In this document: piece after piece, positions 1-6,418 of the stretch
Layout: each line of letters starts with the position of its first letter
Numbering within the stretch: the stretch's first letter is position 1
NCBI RefSeq assembly: GCF_014203535.1
Contig: NZ_JACHJI010000009.1
Span: forward strand, 62,001-126,000
Source: Streptomyces griseomycini
GTDB taxonomy: Bacteria; Actinomycetota; Actinomycetes; Streptomycetales; Streptomycetaceae
DNA: 64,000 bases
Direction of reading: 5' to 3'
The notes under the pieces: model-generated
The model's input: the letters and a program-made list of their open reading frames with translations, nothing else
What the model was told of the DNA's origin: nothing
Database searches by the model: none
Translations under genes and position numbers: made by a program

Positions 1-264
1 GATCAGCCCGGCGATCTCGTCGCGGTGCGCGTCGAGCAGCGCGCGGAACCTGAAGAGGATCGAGGTGCGCTGGGCCAGGGAGGACTGGCCCCAGGACGCG
101 TACGCCTCCTTGGCGGCGGCGACCGCGGCGTCCACCTCCTCGACGGAGGCGAACGCGACCTTCGTGGTGACCTCGCCGGTCGCCGGGTTCGTCACCGGAC
201 CGTAGGTACCCGAGGCGCCTTCGGCGGTCTTCCCGCCGATCCAGTGGTTGACGATCTTCGTCAT
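1..264 (-). CDS. mmsA: Methylmalonate-semialdehyde dehydrogenase (CoA-acylating), N-terminal 88 residues
   Basis: The gene is cut by the left window edge, so only the first 88 codons (leftward) are visible. The protein begins MTKIVNHWIGGKTAEGASG and continues through a PVTNPATGEV stretch and an AVAAAKEAYASW helix, as aldehyde dehydrogenases of the MmsA/IolA type do. These enzymes oxidise methylmalonate or malonate semialdehyde to propionyl- or acetyl-CoA at the end of valine, inositol or pyrimidine breakdown. The catalytic Cys and the Rossmann fold lie outside the window. The start ATG has an AGAAGGAG ribosome-binding site 6 bases upstream. Another aldehyde dehydrogenase subfamily is possible, but the N-terminus fits MmsA best. 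No partner gene is visible on this side. Confidence 0.8.
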   Translation of the reverse strand, partial: MTKIVNHWIGGKTAEGASGTYGPVTNPATGEVTTKVAFASVEEVDAAVAAAKEAYASWGQSSLAQRTSILFRFRALLDAHRDEIAGLI

Positions 265-401
265 GACCGAGAGCTCCTTCTGAAGATGGCGGCGACGGGT
301 GGGGACGTGCCGTTCGTACAGCTCGTGCGCCGTGACCGCGACGGCCGTGCCACGGTCCCGGCCACGGACACATCCCACCAGGCCCGGGCCTCCGGGCGCG
401 C

Positions 402-416
402 CCGACACAGTGTCGG
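402..416. promoter_or_regulatory. Dyad CCGACAC-A-GTGTCGG, putative operator upstream of mmsA
   Basis: Perfect 7+1+7 palindrome about 140 bases upstream of the mmsA start. Its length and symmetry suit a dimeric repressor, but I cannot name the regulator. Confidence 0.4.
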
Positions 417-705
417 TCGTTTCGGTCTCCGCGTAGACACATGCGGGAGTGGCGGGGACGGGACCTCCGGCGCGGGGCCGTAGCGGGCGGGGAGTCGTCG
501 CTCGCACTTCGCTCCTGCCAAAGCAAAGCGGCCTCCCGCGCCGGAGGCGATCTGGGCCGGGACGTTCCGGGGCGCGTACACGACATCACCGATCAACACG
601 AAACGCACCTCCGCCCGGGAGCCGACACGCTCCTTTCCGTACGGACCGCGCGAACCACACGGCTCTCCCCGGTTCTAGCCCGGACGTGAAACCCTGTCAA
701 TGTTT

Positions 706-715
706 TGTCCGGACA
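706..715. promoter_or_regulatory. Palindrome TGTCCGGACA in a locally A+T-richer patch
   Basis: Perfect 10-base palindrome within TTTTGTCCGGACATACGG, followed by CAGATTATGG. It may be an operator or overlap a promoter for the rightward HTH gene at 945. Function is inferred only from symmetry and composition. Confidence 0.3.
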
Positions 716-944
716 TACGGACCAGATTATGGTGCCGCCGTCCCGGCGGTGTCACAAACACCCCGGTTCCGTCACGCGTGTCACGGGTGGACGGGCCTTC
801 CGTCACAGCCGCGCACATCCCCCGCCCCGCTCCCGTCCGGCGTCGTTCACCGGGCACGACGCTTGTGATCGCCGGCGCGGCACCCGGCTCCCCCTGACGG
901 CCACCCCCGGCCGTCGCCGCGGTGCGCGCGAGGAGGTGCGACCC

Positions 945-1145
945 ATGACCGACCGACGGCTGTGGTCCTACAAGGACATCGCGGCGCACATCAGGGTGCA
1001 GCCGGACACCGTGCGCTCCTACCGCAAGCACGGCCTGTTGCCCCCGCCGGACCACGTCGAGGGCGGCAGGCCCTACTGGTACGCGGACACGGTCCGGGCC
1101 TGGGTGGCCTCCCGGCCCGGCAACCGGGGCCGCGGGGGCGGCTGA
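945..1145 (+). CDS. Small MerR-like helix-turn-helix DNA-binding protein
   Basis: A 66-residue protein made almost entirely of one DNA-binding domain. The pattern WSYKDIAAHIRVQPDTVRSY (about residues 7-26) is a winged-helix recognition unit of the MerR/excisionase type. GGRPYWYADTVRAWVASRPG then resembles the wing and the following helix. There is no effector or dimerisation domain, so it is shorter than true MerR regulators. The ATG is preceded by GAGGAGG, 7 bases away. A hairpin 35 bases after the stop looks like its terminator. It could be a transcription factor or an excisionase-like architectural protein; no integrase or attachment site is nearby, which argues against the latter. Target unknown. 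Confidence 0.7.
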   Translation: MTDRRLWSYKDIAAHIRVQPDTVRSYRKHGLLPPPDHVEGGRPYWYADTVRAWVASRPGNRGRGGG

Positions 1146-1179
1146 CCCCCGGGTCCCGGCGGACCCCCTGGAAAAACGG

Positions 1180-1208
1180 CTGTGCCCCACCGCCCGGGTG
1201 GGGCACAG
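1180..1208 (+). terminator. Perfect 12-bp hairpin between the HTH gene and the GNAT gene
   Basis: CTGTGCCCCACC (1180-1191) and its exact complement (1197-1208) are separated by a 5-base loop. It fits a terminator for the HTH gene, but it ends only 7 bases before the next ATG (1216) and occupies the place where a ribosome-binding site should be. Confidence 0.6.
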
Positions 1209-1215
1209 TGCGGCC

Positions 1216-1779
1216 ATGGACTTCGCCGACAAACCCACCCTCATCGGGGACCGGACCGTGCTGCGCCCCTTCACGGAGGCCGACGCCGACACGATGGGGA
1301 AGATCATCCAGGACCCGGAGGTCGTCCGCTTCACCTTCGACCCCTCCGTCGTCATCACCCCGGAGTCGCTGCGCTCCTGGTACGGCTCCCGGTCCGCGCA
1401 GCCCGACCGGCTCGACCTCGCCGTCACCGACCGGGCCACCGGGGAGCTCGTCGGCGAGGTCGTCCTCAACGAGTGGGACCCGGACGCGCGCAGCTGCACC
1501 TTCCGCACCCTCATCGGGCCGCGCGGCCGCGGCCGGGGGCTGGGCACCGAGGCCACCCGGCTCATCGTCGGCCACGGCTTCGAGCGCCTCGGGCTGCGCC
1601 GCATCCAGCTGGAGGCCTACGGCGACAACCCGCGCGCCCTGCACGTCTACGAGAAGATCGGCTTCGTGGTCGAGGGCGTCCGGCGGGAGGCCGCGTTCCG
1701 GGACGGGAAGTGGACCGACGAGGTGCTCATGGCGATCCTCGACCGGGAGTGGGCCGCCCTCAGCGCCACGGCTCGATGA
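1216..1779 (+). CDS. GNAT family N-acetyltransferase (RimJ/RimL-like)
   Basis: A 187-residue protein. The GNAT fold is clear: an LRPFTEADADTM start, the strand LVGEVVLNEWDPDARSC, the acetyl-CoA loop GPRGRGRGLGTEATRL, and the C-terminal YGDNPRALHVYEKIGFVVEG motif. It transfers acetyl from acetyl-CoA to an amine, by analogy with RimJ/L a protein N-terminus or a small molecule; the substrate cannot be read from sequence. I chose ATG 1216. An in-frame GTG at 1198 lies inside a hairpin and has no ribosome-binding site. ATG 1216 has none either, so translation may be leaderless. The 3' end overlaps the convergent alcohol dehydrogenase gene by 20 bases. Confidence 0.85.
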   Translation: MDFADKPTLIGDRTVLRPFTEADADTMGKIIQDPEVVRFTFDPSVVITPESLRSWYGSRSAQPDRLDLAVTDRATGELVGEVVLNEWDPDARSCTFRTLIGPRGRGRGLGTEATRLIVGHGFERLGLRRIQLEAYGDNPRALHVYEKIGFVVEGVRREAAFRDGKWTDEVLMAILDREWAALSATAR

Positions 1780-2803
1780 CCGTCACGCCCGCGCCGGGGG
1801 CCGTGCCCAGGGCCGTCAGGGCCGCCGGGGCCGCGTCCAGGCCGATGGTCCGCGTCACCAGGAGGTCGGGGCGGACCGCGCCCGCACGGACCAGGTCCAG
1901 CATCGGCGGGTAGGCGTGCGCGGCCATGCCGTGGCTGCCGAGGAGCTCGAGTTCGAGGGCGATGGCGCGGGCCATCGGGACCGGGGTGGTGCCCGTGGGC
2001 GAGGGCAGCAGGCCGACCTGGACGTGGCGGCCCCGGCGGCGCAGGCCGTCCACGGAGGCGGCGCAGGTGGCGGGTGAGCCGAGGGCGTCCAGGGAGAGGT
2101 GGGCGCCGCCGCCGGTGAGGTCGCGGACGGCCGCCGCCGTGTCCCGCGCCGCCGCCGCGTCCACGCACTCCGCCGCGCCGAACGTCCGGGCCAGGTCCAG
2201 GGCCTGCGGGGACACGTCCACCGCGACGACCCGCGCGCCGGACGCCGCCGCGATCATCACCGCGGACAGGCCCACCCCGCCGCAGCCGTGCACCGCCACC
2301 CACTCCCCCGCCGCCACCCGGCCCTGCTGCACGACCGCGCGGTAGGCGGTGGCGAAGCGGCAGCCGAGGGAGGCGGCCGTCGCGAAGGACAGGTCCTCCG
2401 GGACGGCGACCAGGTTCACGTCGGCGTGGTCCAGCGCCACGTACTGGGCGAAGGAGCCCCAGTGGGTGAAGCCGGGCTGGGTCTGCCGCTCGCACACCTG
2501 CTGGTCGCCGGCCGCGCAGGCCGGGCAGCCGCCGCAGGCGCAGACGAACGGGACGGTGACCCGGTCGCCGGGGCGCCACCGGGTGACCCGCGCGCCGACC
2601 GCCTCGACGGTGCCGGCGAGTTCGTGGCCGGGGACGTGCGGCAGCGTGATGTCCGGGTCGTGGCCCTGCCAGCCGTGCCAGTCGCTGCGGCACAGGCCGG
2701 TGGCCTCGACGCGGACCACGACTCCGTGCTCCGCGGCTTCCGGGTCCGCGACCTCCCGTACCTCGGCCGGTTCCCCGTACCGCTCGAACACCACCGCCCG
2801 CAT
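1760..2803 (-). CDS. Zinc-dependent alcohol dehydrogenase, MDR superfamily
   Basis: A 347-residue medium-chain dehydrogenase. Catalytic-zinc ligands are at C38 and the GHE motif (H60, E61). Structural-zinc cysteines are at 90, 93, 96 and 104 with exact C-x2-C-x2-C-x7-C spacing. The dinucleotide-binding motif GCGGVGLSAV is near residue 170, followed by VVAVDVS, which favours NAD. It oxidises an alcohol or polyol reversibly; the substrate is unknown. The ATG start is preceded by a purine-rich stretch (GGGAGAGGAACC). A longer frame exists upstream but adds an Arg/Gly-rich tail with no homology look. The gene follows the MMPL exporter on the same strand with 41 bases between them, so the two may be co-transcribed. 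Confidence 0.88.
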   Translation of the reverse strand: MRAVVFERYGEPAEVREVADPEAAEHGVVVRVEATGLCRSDWHGWQGHDPDITLPHVPGHELAGTVEAVGARVTRWRPGDRVTVPFVCACGGCPACAAGDQQVCERQTQPGFTHWGSFAQYVALDHADVNLVAVPEDLSFATAASLGCRFATAYRAVVQQGRVAAGEWVAVHGCGGVGLSAVMIAAASGARVVAVDVSPQALDLARTFGAAECVDAAAARDTAAAVRDLTGGGAHLSLDALGSPATCAASVDGLRRRGRHVQVGLLPSPTGTTPVPMARAIALELELLGSHGMAAHAYPPMLDLVRAGAVRPDLLVTRTIGLDAAPAALTALGTAPGAGVTVIEPWR

Positions 2804-2844
2804 GGCCGGTTCCTCTCCCTGCGCCCACCGCTGTCGGCGGAACG

Positions 2845-5118
2845 CTATCCCCGGGCCTCCGCCTTGTCGCGGGCGGCCTCGTCCGCGGCGGCCTCCCCGG
2901 CCGCGACGGCCTCCCCGGCCACGGCGGAGTCCTCGGTTCCAGCGGTCTGGCCCGCCCCGCGCACGGACTCCCCCTCGCTCAGCCCGAACCGCTCGTGGAA
3001 CCGCCGGAGCGGGCCCGGCGCCCACCAGGTCGCGCGGCCGGTGAGGCGCATGACCGAGGGGACCAGGAGGCTGCGGACGATCATCGCGTCCATCAGCACC
3101 GCCAGCGCGATGCCCAGACCCAGCATCTTGGTGTTGGTGACGCGCGAGGTGCCGATCGCCACCATGACCACCGCCAGGATGACCGCCGCCGCGGTGATCA
3201 GCCCGCCCGTGCGCCGCACCCCGTGCCGGACCGCCTGCTCGTGGTCGCCGGTGTGATCGTACTCCTCCTTGATGCGGGAGAGCAGGAACACGCCGTAGTC
3301 CATGGAGAGGCCGAAGGCCACGCAGAACATCAGGACCGGGAGGGTCGTCTCGATGGAGCCGGGACTGGTGAAGCCGAGCAGGCCGGAGAGGTGGCCGTCC
3401 TGGAAGACCCAGACCACGGCGCCGAACATCGCGGTCAGGCTGAGGGCGTTGAGCACCACCGCCTGGACCGGTATCAGCACGCTGCCGGTGAGCAGGAACA
3501 CCAGGAGCAGGGTGACGATCACGATGAAGACGGCCGCCGCGGGGAGGCGTTCGCCGATGGCGTCCTTGGAGTCGACCAGCACGGCCGCCGCGCCCGTCAC
3601 CTCGGTGTCGAAGGGGGCGTCCACCGCACGGAGGTCGTCCACCAGGCGCTGGGCGGGTTCGTCGACGGCCTCACCCCTGGGCAGCACCGTGAAGTAGGCG
3701 GTGTCGCCCTTCACCACCGGCCCGTCGACCCGCACCACCTCGGGCAGGCCGGCGACGCGCTCCTCGTAGGCGGCGTACTGCGCCCGGGTCGCGCGCCCCT
3801 CGGCGAGCACCTCGAGGCCGCCGCCGGGGCTGCCCGGGAAGCCGTCGCGGATGTGCTGCTGCACCACGCGCGACTCGGCGGTGGAGGGCAGCTGGCGGTC
3901 GTCCGCCGTACCGAACCTCACGCCCAGGAAGGGCAGACCGAGCAGGACCAGCACGGCCGTGGTGCCCAGGGCGAAGGACGGGGCGCGGCGCATCACCAGC
4001 GCCGCCGTGCGTCCCCAGCCGGCACCCTCCTCGGCGGCGGGCCGCGCGGGCCGGCCGCGGCGGAACGGGCGCCGCAGGTCGAGGGAGTTCACCCGGTGGC
4101 CGAGGAGCACCAGCGCGGCCGGGAGCAGGATCAGCGCGGCCGCCGCGGCCAGCAGCACCACGGCGATCCCCGCGTAGGCGAAGGACCGCAGGAAGTACTG
4201 CGGGAAGAGCAGCATCGCCGCCAGGGACACCGCGACCGTGAGGGCGGAGAACAGCACGGTGCGGCCGGCCGTGCGCAGCGTGGTGCCGACGGCCGTCCGG
4301 GGGTCGGCGCCGGTGGACAGTTCCTCGCGGAAGCGGCGGACGAGGAAGAGCGCGTAGTCGATCGCCAGGCCGAGCCCGAGGGCGGTGGTGAGGTTCATCG
4401 CGAAGACCGAGACGTCGGTGAACTCGGTGAGTCCGCGCAGGACGGCGTTGGTGCCGAGGATCGCGACGATGCCGATGCCGAGCGGCAGCAGGGCCGCCAC
4501 GGCGCTGCCGAAGACCATCACCAGCAGGACGAGGGTGACCGGCAGGGCGATCAGCTCGGCCCGCAGCAGGTCCTCCTGGATGATCGTCTGCATCTCGTGC
4601 CGCACGGCGACCGGGCCGCCGACACTGACCTCGACCACGCCGTGCTCGCCGCGGAAGGAGGGTGTGATGCGCTCCAGGGTCTGGTTCACGGCCGTCTCGT
4701 CGCCCGTGAGGCGGGCGGCGATCAGTGCCTCGTGCCCGTCCTCGGCGCGCAGGGCGGGCGAGCCGGACCGCCAGTAGGAGCCGACGCCGGCGACCCCCCG
4801 CTCGGCGGCCAGGCGCTCGGTGAGCCGCCCGGCCTCGGCGGCGACGGCCGGATCGTCCACCGAGGCGTCCCCCGCGTCCACGAGCAGCAGGAGGTTGGGC
4901 TGGGAGTCGGGGAACTCGCGCTCGAGCGCCCGGGTCGCGTAGGAGGACTCGGCGTCCGGGTCCTCCCAGCCGCCGCTGCCCATGCGGTCGGCGACCCCGC
5001 TGCCGGCCAGCACGGCGAGCACGGTGAGCACGAGGGCCGCCAGCAGGGTGAGCCGTGGCCGGGCGGTGACGAAGCGGGTCCAGCCCCCGGGACGGGGTGG
5101 AGTGTTGACTTCGGCCAT
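2845..5118 (-). CDS. MMPL family RND transporter
   Basis: A 757-residue integral membrane protein with two MMPL halves. One transmembrane segment follows the N-terminus (TLLAALVLTVLAVLAG, about 25-40), and the first extracytoplasmic loop is large (to about 185). A five-to-six helix bundle follows (about 190-350), including the conserved GLGLAIDYALFLVRRFREE. The second half repeats this (about 375-700), with FGLSMDYGVFLLSRIKEEY. These proton-driven exporters move lipids or drugs; in Streptomyces they often serve resistance or metabolite export. The C-terminal tail is Ala/Glu-rich. It diverges from a TetR gene, the usual repressor/efflux pair. A very long hairpin lies in its upstream leader. 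Confidence 0.9.
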   Translation of the reverse strand: MAEVNTPPRPGGWTRFVTARPRLTLLAALVLTVLAVLAGSGVADRMGSGGWEDPDAESSYATRALEREFPDSQPNLLLLVDAGDASVDDPAVAAEAGRLTERLAAERGVAGVGSYWRSGSPALRAEDGHEALIAARLTGDETAVNQTLERITPSFRGEHGVVEVSVGGPVAVRHEMQTIIQEDLLRAELIALPVTLVLLVMVFGSAVAALLPLGIGIVAILGTNAVLRGLTEFTDVSVFAMNLTTALGLGLAIDYALFLVRRFREELSTGADPRTAVGTTLRTAGRTVLFSALTVAVSLAAMLLFPQYFLRSFAYAGIAVVLLAAAAALILLPAALVLLGHRVNSLDLRRPFRRGRPARPAAEEGAGWGRTAALVMRRAPSFALGTTAVLVLLGLPFLGVRFGTADDRQLPSTAESRVVQQHIRDGFPGSPGGGLEVLAEGRATRAQYAAYEERVAGLPEVVRVDGPVVKGDTAYFTVLPRGEAVDEPAQRLVDDLRAVDAPFDTEVTGAAAVLVDSKDAIGERLPAAAVFIVIVTLLLVFLLTGSVLIPVQAVVLNALSLTAMFGAVVWVFQDGHLSGLLGFTSPGSIETTLPVLMFCVAFGLSMDYGVFLLSRIKEEYDHTGDHEQAVRHGVRRTGGLITAAAVILAVVMVAIGTSRVTNTKMLGLGIALAVLMDAMIVRSLLVPSVMRLTGRATWWAPGPLRRFHERFGLSEGESVRGAGQTAGTEDSAVAGEAVAAGEAAADEAARDKAEARG

Positions 5119-5143
5119 CCTGCGCTGTCCCCTTCACCGTGGA

Positions 5144-5204
5144 CCGTGCCTCCTGCCCGCGCGCCCCGGGTCCGTGTTCCGGGGCGCGCGGGCAGGAGGC
5201 ACGG
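5144..5204. repeat. Perfect 26-bp inverted repeat with 9-base loop in the MMPL leader
   Basis: The left arm (5144-5169) is exactly complementary to the right arm (5179-5204). The hairpin begins 26 bases upstream of the MMPL start and lies between it and the putative TetR operators, so it would be transcribed in the MMPL leader. A bidirectional terminator would be out of place in a divergent promoter region. An attenuator, an RNA stability element or a regulator binding site are the alternatives. Confidence 0.75.
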
Positions 5205-5233
5205 CTGTGCCGTTGCCATAGACTGGCAAACAC

Positions 5234-5279
5234 GAGAGATCGCTCGCGTTCCACCAGAATGTGAGCGACCGCTCGCGTT
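5234..5279. promoter_or_regulatory. Two direct repeats, probable TetR operators in the MMPL/tetR divergent promoter
   Basis: GAGAGATCGCTCGCGTT (5234-5250) and GAGCGACCGCTCGCGTT (5263-5279) match at 15 of 17 positions and lie 29 bases apart. The second contains the dyad GAGCG-AC-CGCTC. A second dyad, TTGCCA-TAGAC-TGGCAA, lies at 5213-5229. Position and form suit an autoregulated TetR controlling MMPL. Confidence 0.6.
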
Positions 5280-5312
5280 TGTCAATCGCGTGCCGAGAGC
5301 TGGGGATGACGC

Positions 5313-5960
5313 GTGCCCGAGAAGACAGGGAAACCCGGGAAGCAGCAGGCGGCCGACGAGCGACCCGTCCGCCGGCAGGCGCGCGGCGAGCGCCGCATCA
5401 CCCAGCTGCTCGAGGCGGCCGCCTCCGTCTTCTGCTCGACCGGCTACACGGCCGCCAGCACCAACGCCATAGCCCGCGAGGCGGGCGTCTCGCCGGGCAC
5501 GCTGTACCAGTTCTTCCCCAACAAGGAAGCGATCGCGATCGAGCTCGGCAGCCGGCTGATGCACGAGATGCGGGAGACCTACGGCGAGGCCCTCGCCCCG
5601 ATCGACCCCACCACCCCTCTCGAGGACGCCGTCGCGGCGGCCGTCGACCGGTTCATCGACTTCAACTGCCGCCACCCGGTCTTCTTCACCCTGATGCACG
5701 GCCCGGACATCCCCGGCCGCATGGCCGAGGAGCACGACGCGCTGCACGCCACCCTGATCGCCCGGGTCGAGGCACTCCTCACCCCGTTCCTGCCGGACAC
5801 GCCGCCCGCCGACGTGCGCCGCACCGCCCAGGTGTGCGTGGGGATCTACAAGGCCGGCCTGGAACTGGTCCTCGCCCACGAGGGCGCCGAGCGCGAGGCG
5901 TACGTCCGGGAGCTGAAGAACGTCCTCTTCCGCTACCTCGACCCGCTGGTCGTGGATTAA
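5313..5960 (+). CDS. TetR family transcriptional regulator (probable repressor of the MMPL exporter)
   Basis: A 215-residue protein. A basic N-terminal tail leads into a TetR helix-turn-helix (RRITQLLEAAASVFCSTGYT, then AREAGVSPGTLYQFFPNKEA, about residues 28-73). The rest is a helical ligand and dimerisation domain. It presumably represses the divergent MMPL gene and itself by binding the repeats at 5234-5279, and is released by an exporter substrate. The GTG start at 5313 has GGGGATGA just upstream. Its TAA stop touches the copper operator of the next operon, so readthrough from this gene would enter the copper genes. No sign of transfer. Confidence 0.88.
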   Translation: MPEKTGKPGKQQAADERPVRRQARGERRITQLLEAAASVFCSTGYTAASTNAIAREAGVSPGTLYQFFPNKEAIAIELGSRLMHEMRETYGEALAPIDPTTPLEDAVAAAVDRFIDFNCRHPVFFTLMHGPDIPGRMAEEHDALHATLIARVEALLTPFLPDTPPADVRRTAQVCVGIYKAGLELVLAHEGAEREAYVRELKNVLFRYLDPLVVD

Positions 5961-5976
5961 TACCCCCTAGGGGTAT
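5960..5976. promoter_or_regulatory. CsoR-type copper operator
   Basis: ATACCCCCTAGGGGTAT is a G-tract dyad of the kind bound by the Cu(I) sensor CsoR in actinobacteria. It is the first sequence after the tetR stop (they share the final A) and lies about 80 bases before copZ. GGGTATAATC right of its centre offers a -10-like TATAAT overlapping the site, so bound CsoR would block polymerase. Confidence 0.85.
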
Positions 5977-6056
5977 AATCTGGTATGCATGGCCCCTGGC
6001 ACCCCCGAGGGCCCCTCGACCCCCTACGCCTCGACGCCTCGATGAGGAGCAACGCC

Positions 6057-6296
6057 ATGACTTCCCCGACCGACACCCAGGGTTCCGTCACCACCGTCTA
6101 CAAGGTGAGCGGGATGAGCTGCGGCCACTGCGAGGGCGCCGTCTCCGGCGAGATCTCCGAGATCCCCGGTGTCAGCTCGGTGAAGGCGATCGCCTCCACC
6201 GGCGAGGTGACCGTCGTCTCCGCGGCCCCGCTCGACGAGGCGGCGGTACGCGCCGCCGTGGACGAGGCCGGATTTGAACTCGTCGGCGAGGCCTGA
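6057..6296 (+). CDS. copZ: Copper chaperone, heavy-metal-associated domain protein
   Basis: A 79-residue cytoplasmic metallochaperone with one HMA ferredoxin-like fold. The metal site is GMSCGHC (Cys22, Cys25). A typical EISEIPGVSSVKAI helix-strand follows, and the protein ends FELVGEA. It binds Cu(I) and hands it to the P1B ATPase encoded next. The start ATG has GAGGAG 7 bases upstream; earlier in-frame starts have no ribosome-binding site. It is the first gene of a copper-induced operon behind a CsoR operator. The 122 bases before copA include a small inverted repeat (CGTGCCGG at 6332, complement at 6358) that could temper expression of the ATPase relative to the chaperone. Confidence 0.92.
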   Translation: MTSPTDTQGSVTTVYKVSGMSCGHCEGAVSGEISEIPGVSSVKAIASTGEVTVVSAAPLDEAAVRAAVDEAGFELVGEA

Positions 6297-6418
6297 GACC
6301 GGACCGGGGCACCGTACGGCGGGCACCGGGCCGTGCCGGCCACCCGGCCCTCGCGGTCCGGCACGCCGCCGGCCCGGAGCCCCGAGTCCCGGACACCACC
6401 TTCCCCGGAGCGACGGAC

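Larger units (their letters stand above)
265..944. other. Intergenic control region between mmsA and a small HTH gene
   Basis: No convincing gene in 680 bases. Open frames here lack coding-type third-position bias and ribosome-binding sites. The stretch holds a 15-base dyad at 402-416, a 10-base palindrome at 706-715, and a short hairpin (GACGGCC/GGCCGTC) at 896-915 just upstream of the small HTH gene. It must contain the mmsA promoter (leftward) and probably the HTH promoter (rightward). Confidence 0.6.

Noticed and set aside
261..608. A 115-codon minus-strand frame upstream of mmsA
   Set aside because: It overlaps the mmsA start in another frame, is Arg/Pro-rich, and leaves the mmsA ribosome-binding site inside it.
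2995..5472. An 825-codon + strand frame opposite the MMPL gene
   Set aside because: It is Arg/His/Gly-rich, with no domain or ribosome-binding site, and lies on the complement of a clear transporter. High-G+C DNA produces such antisense frames.
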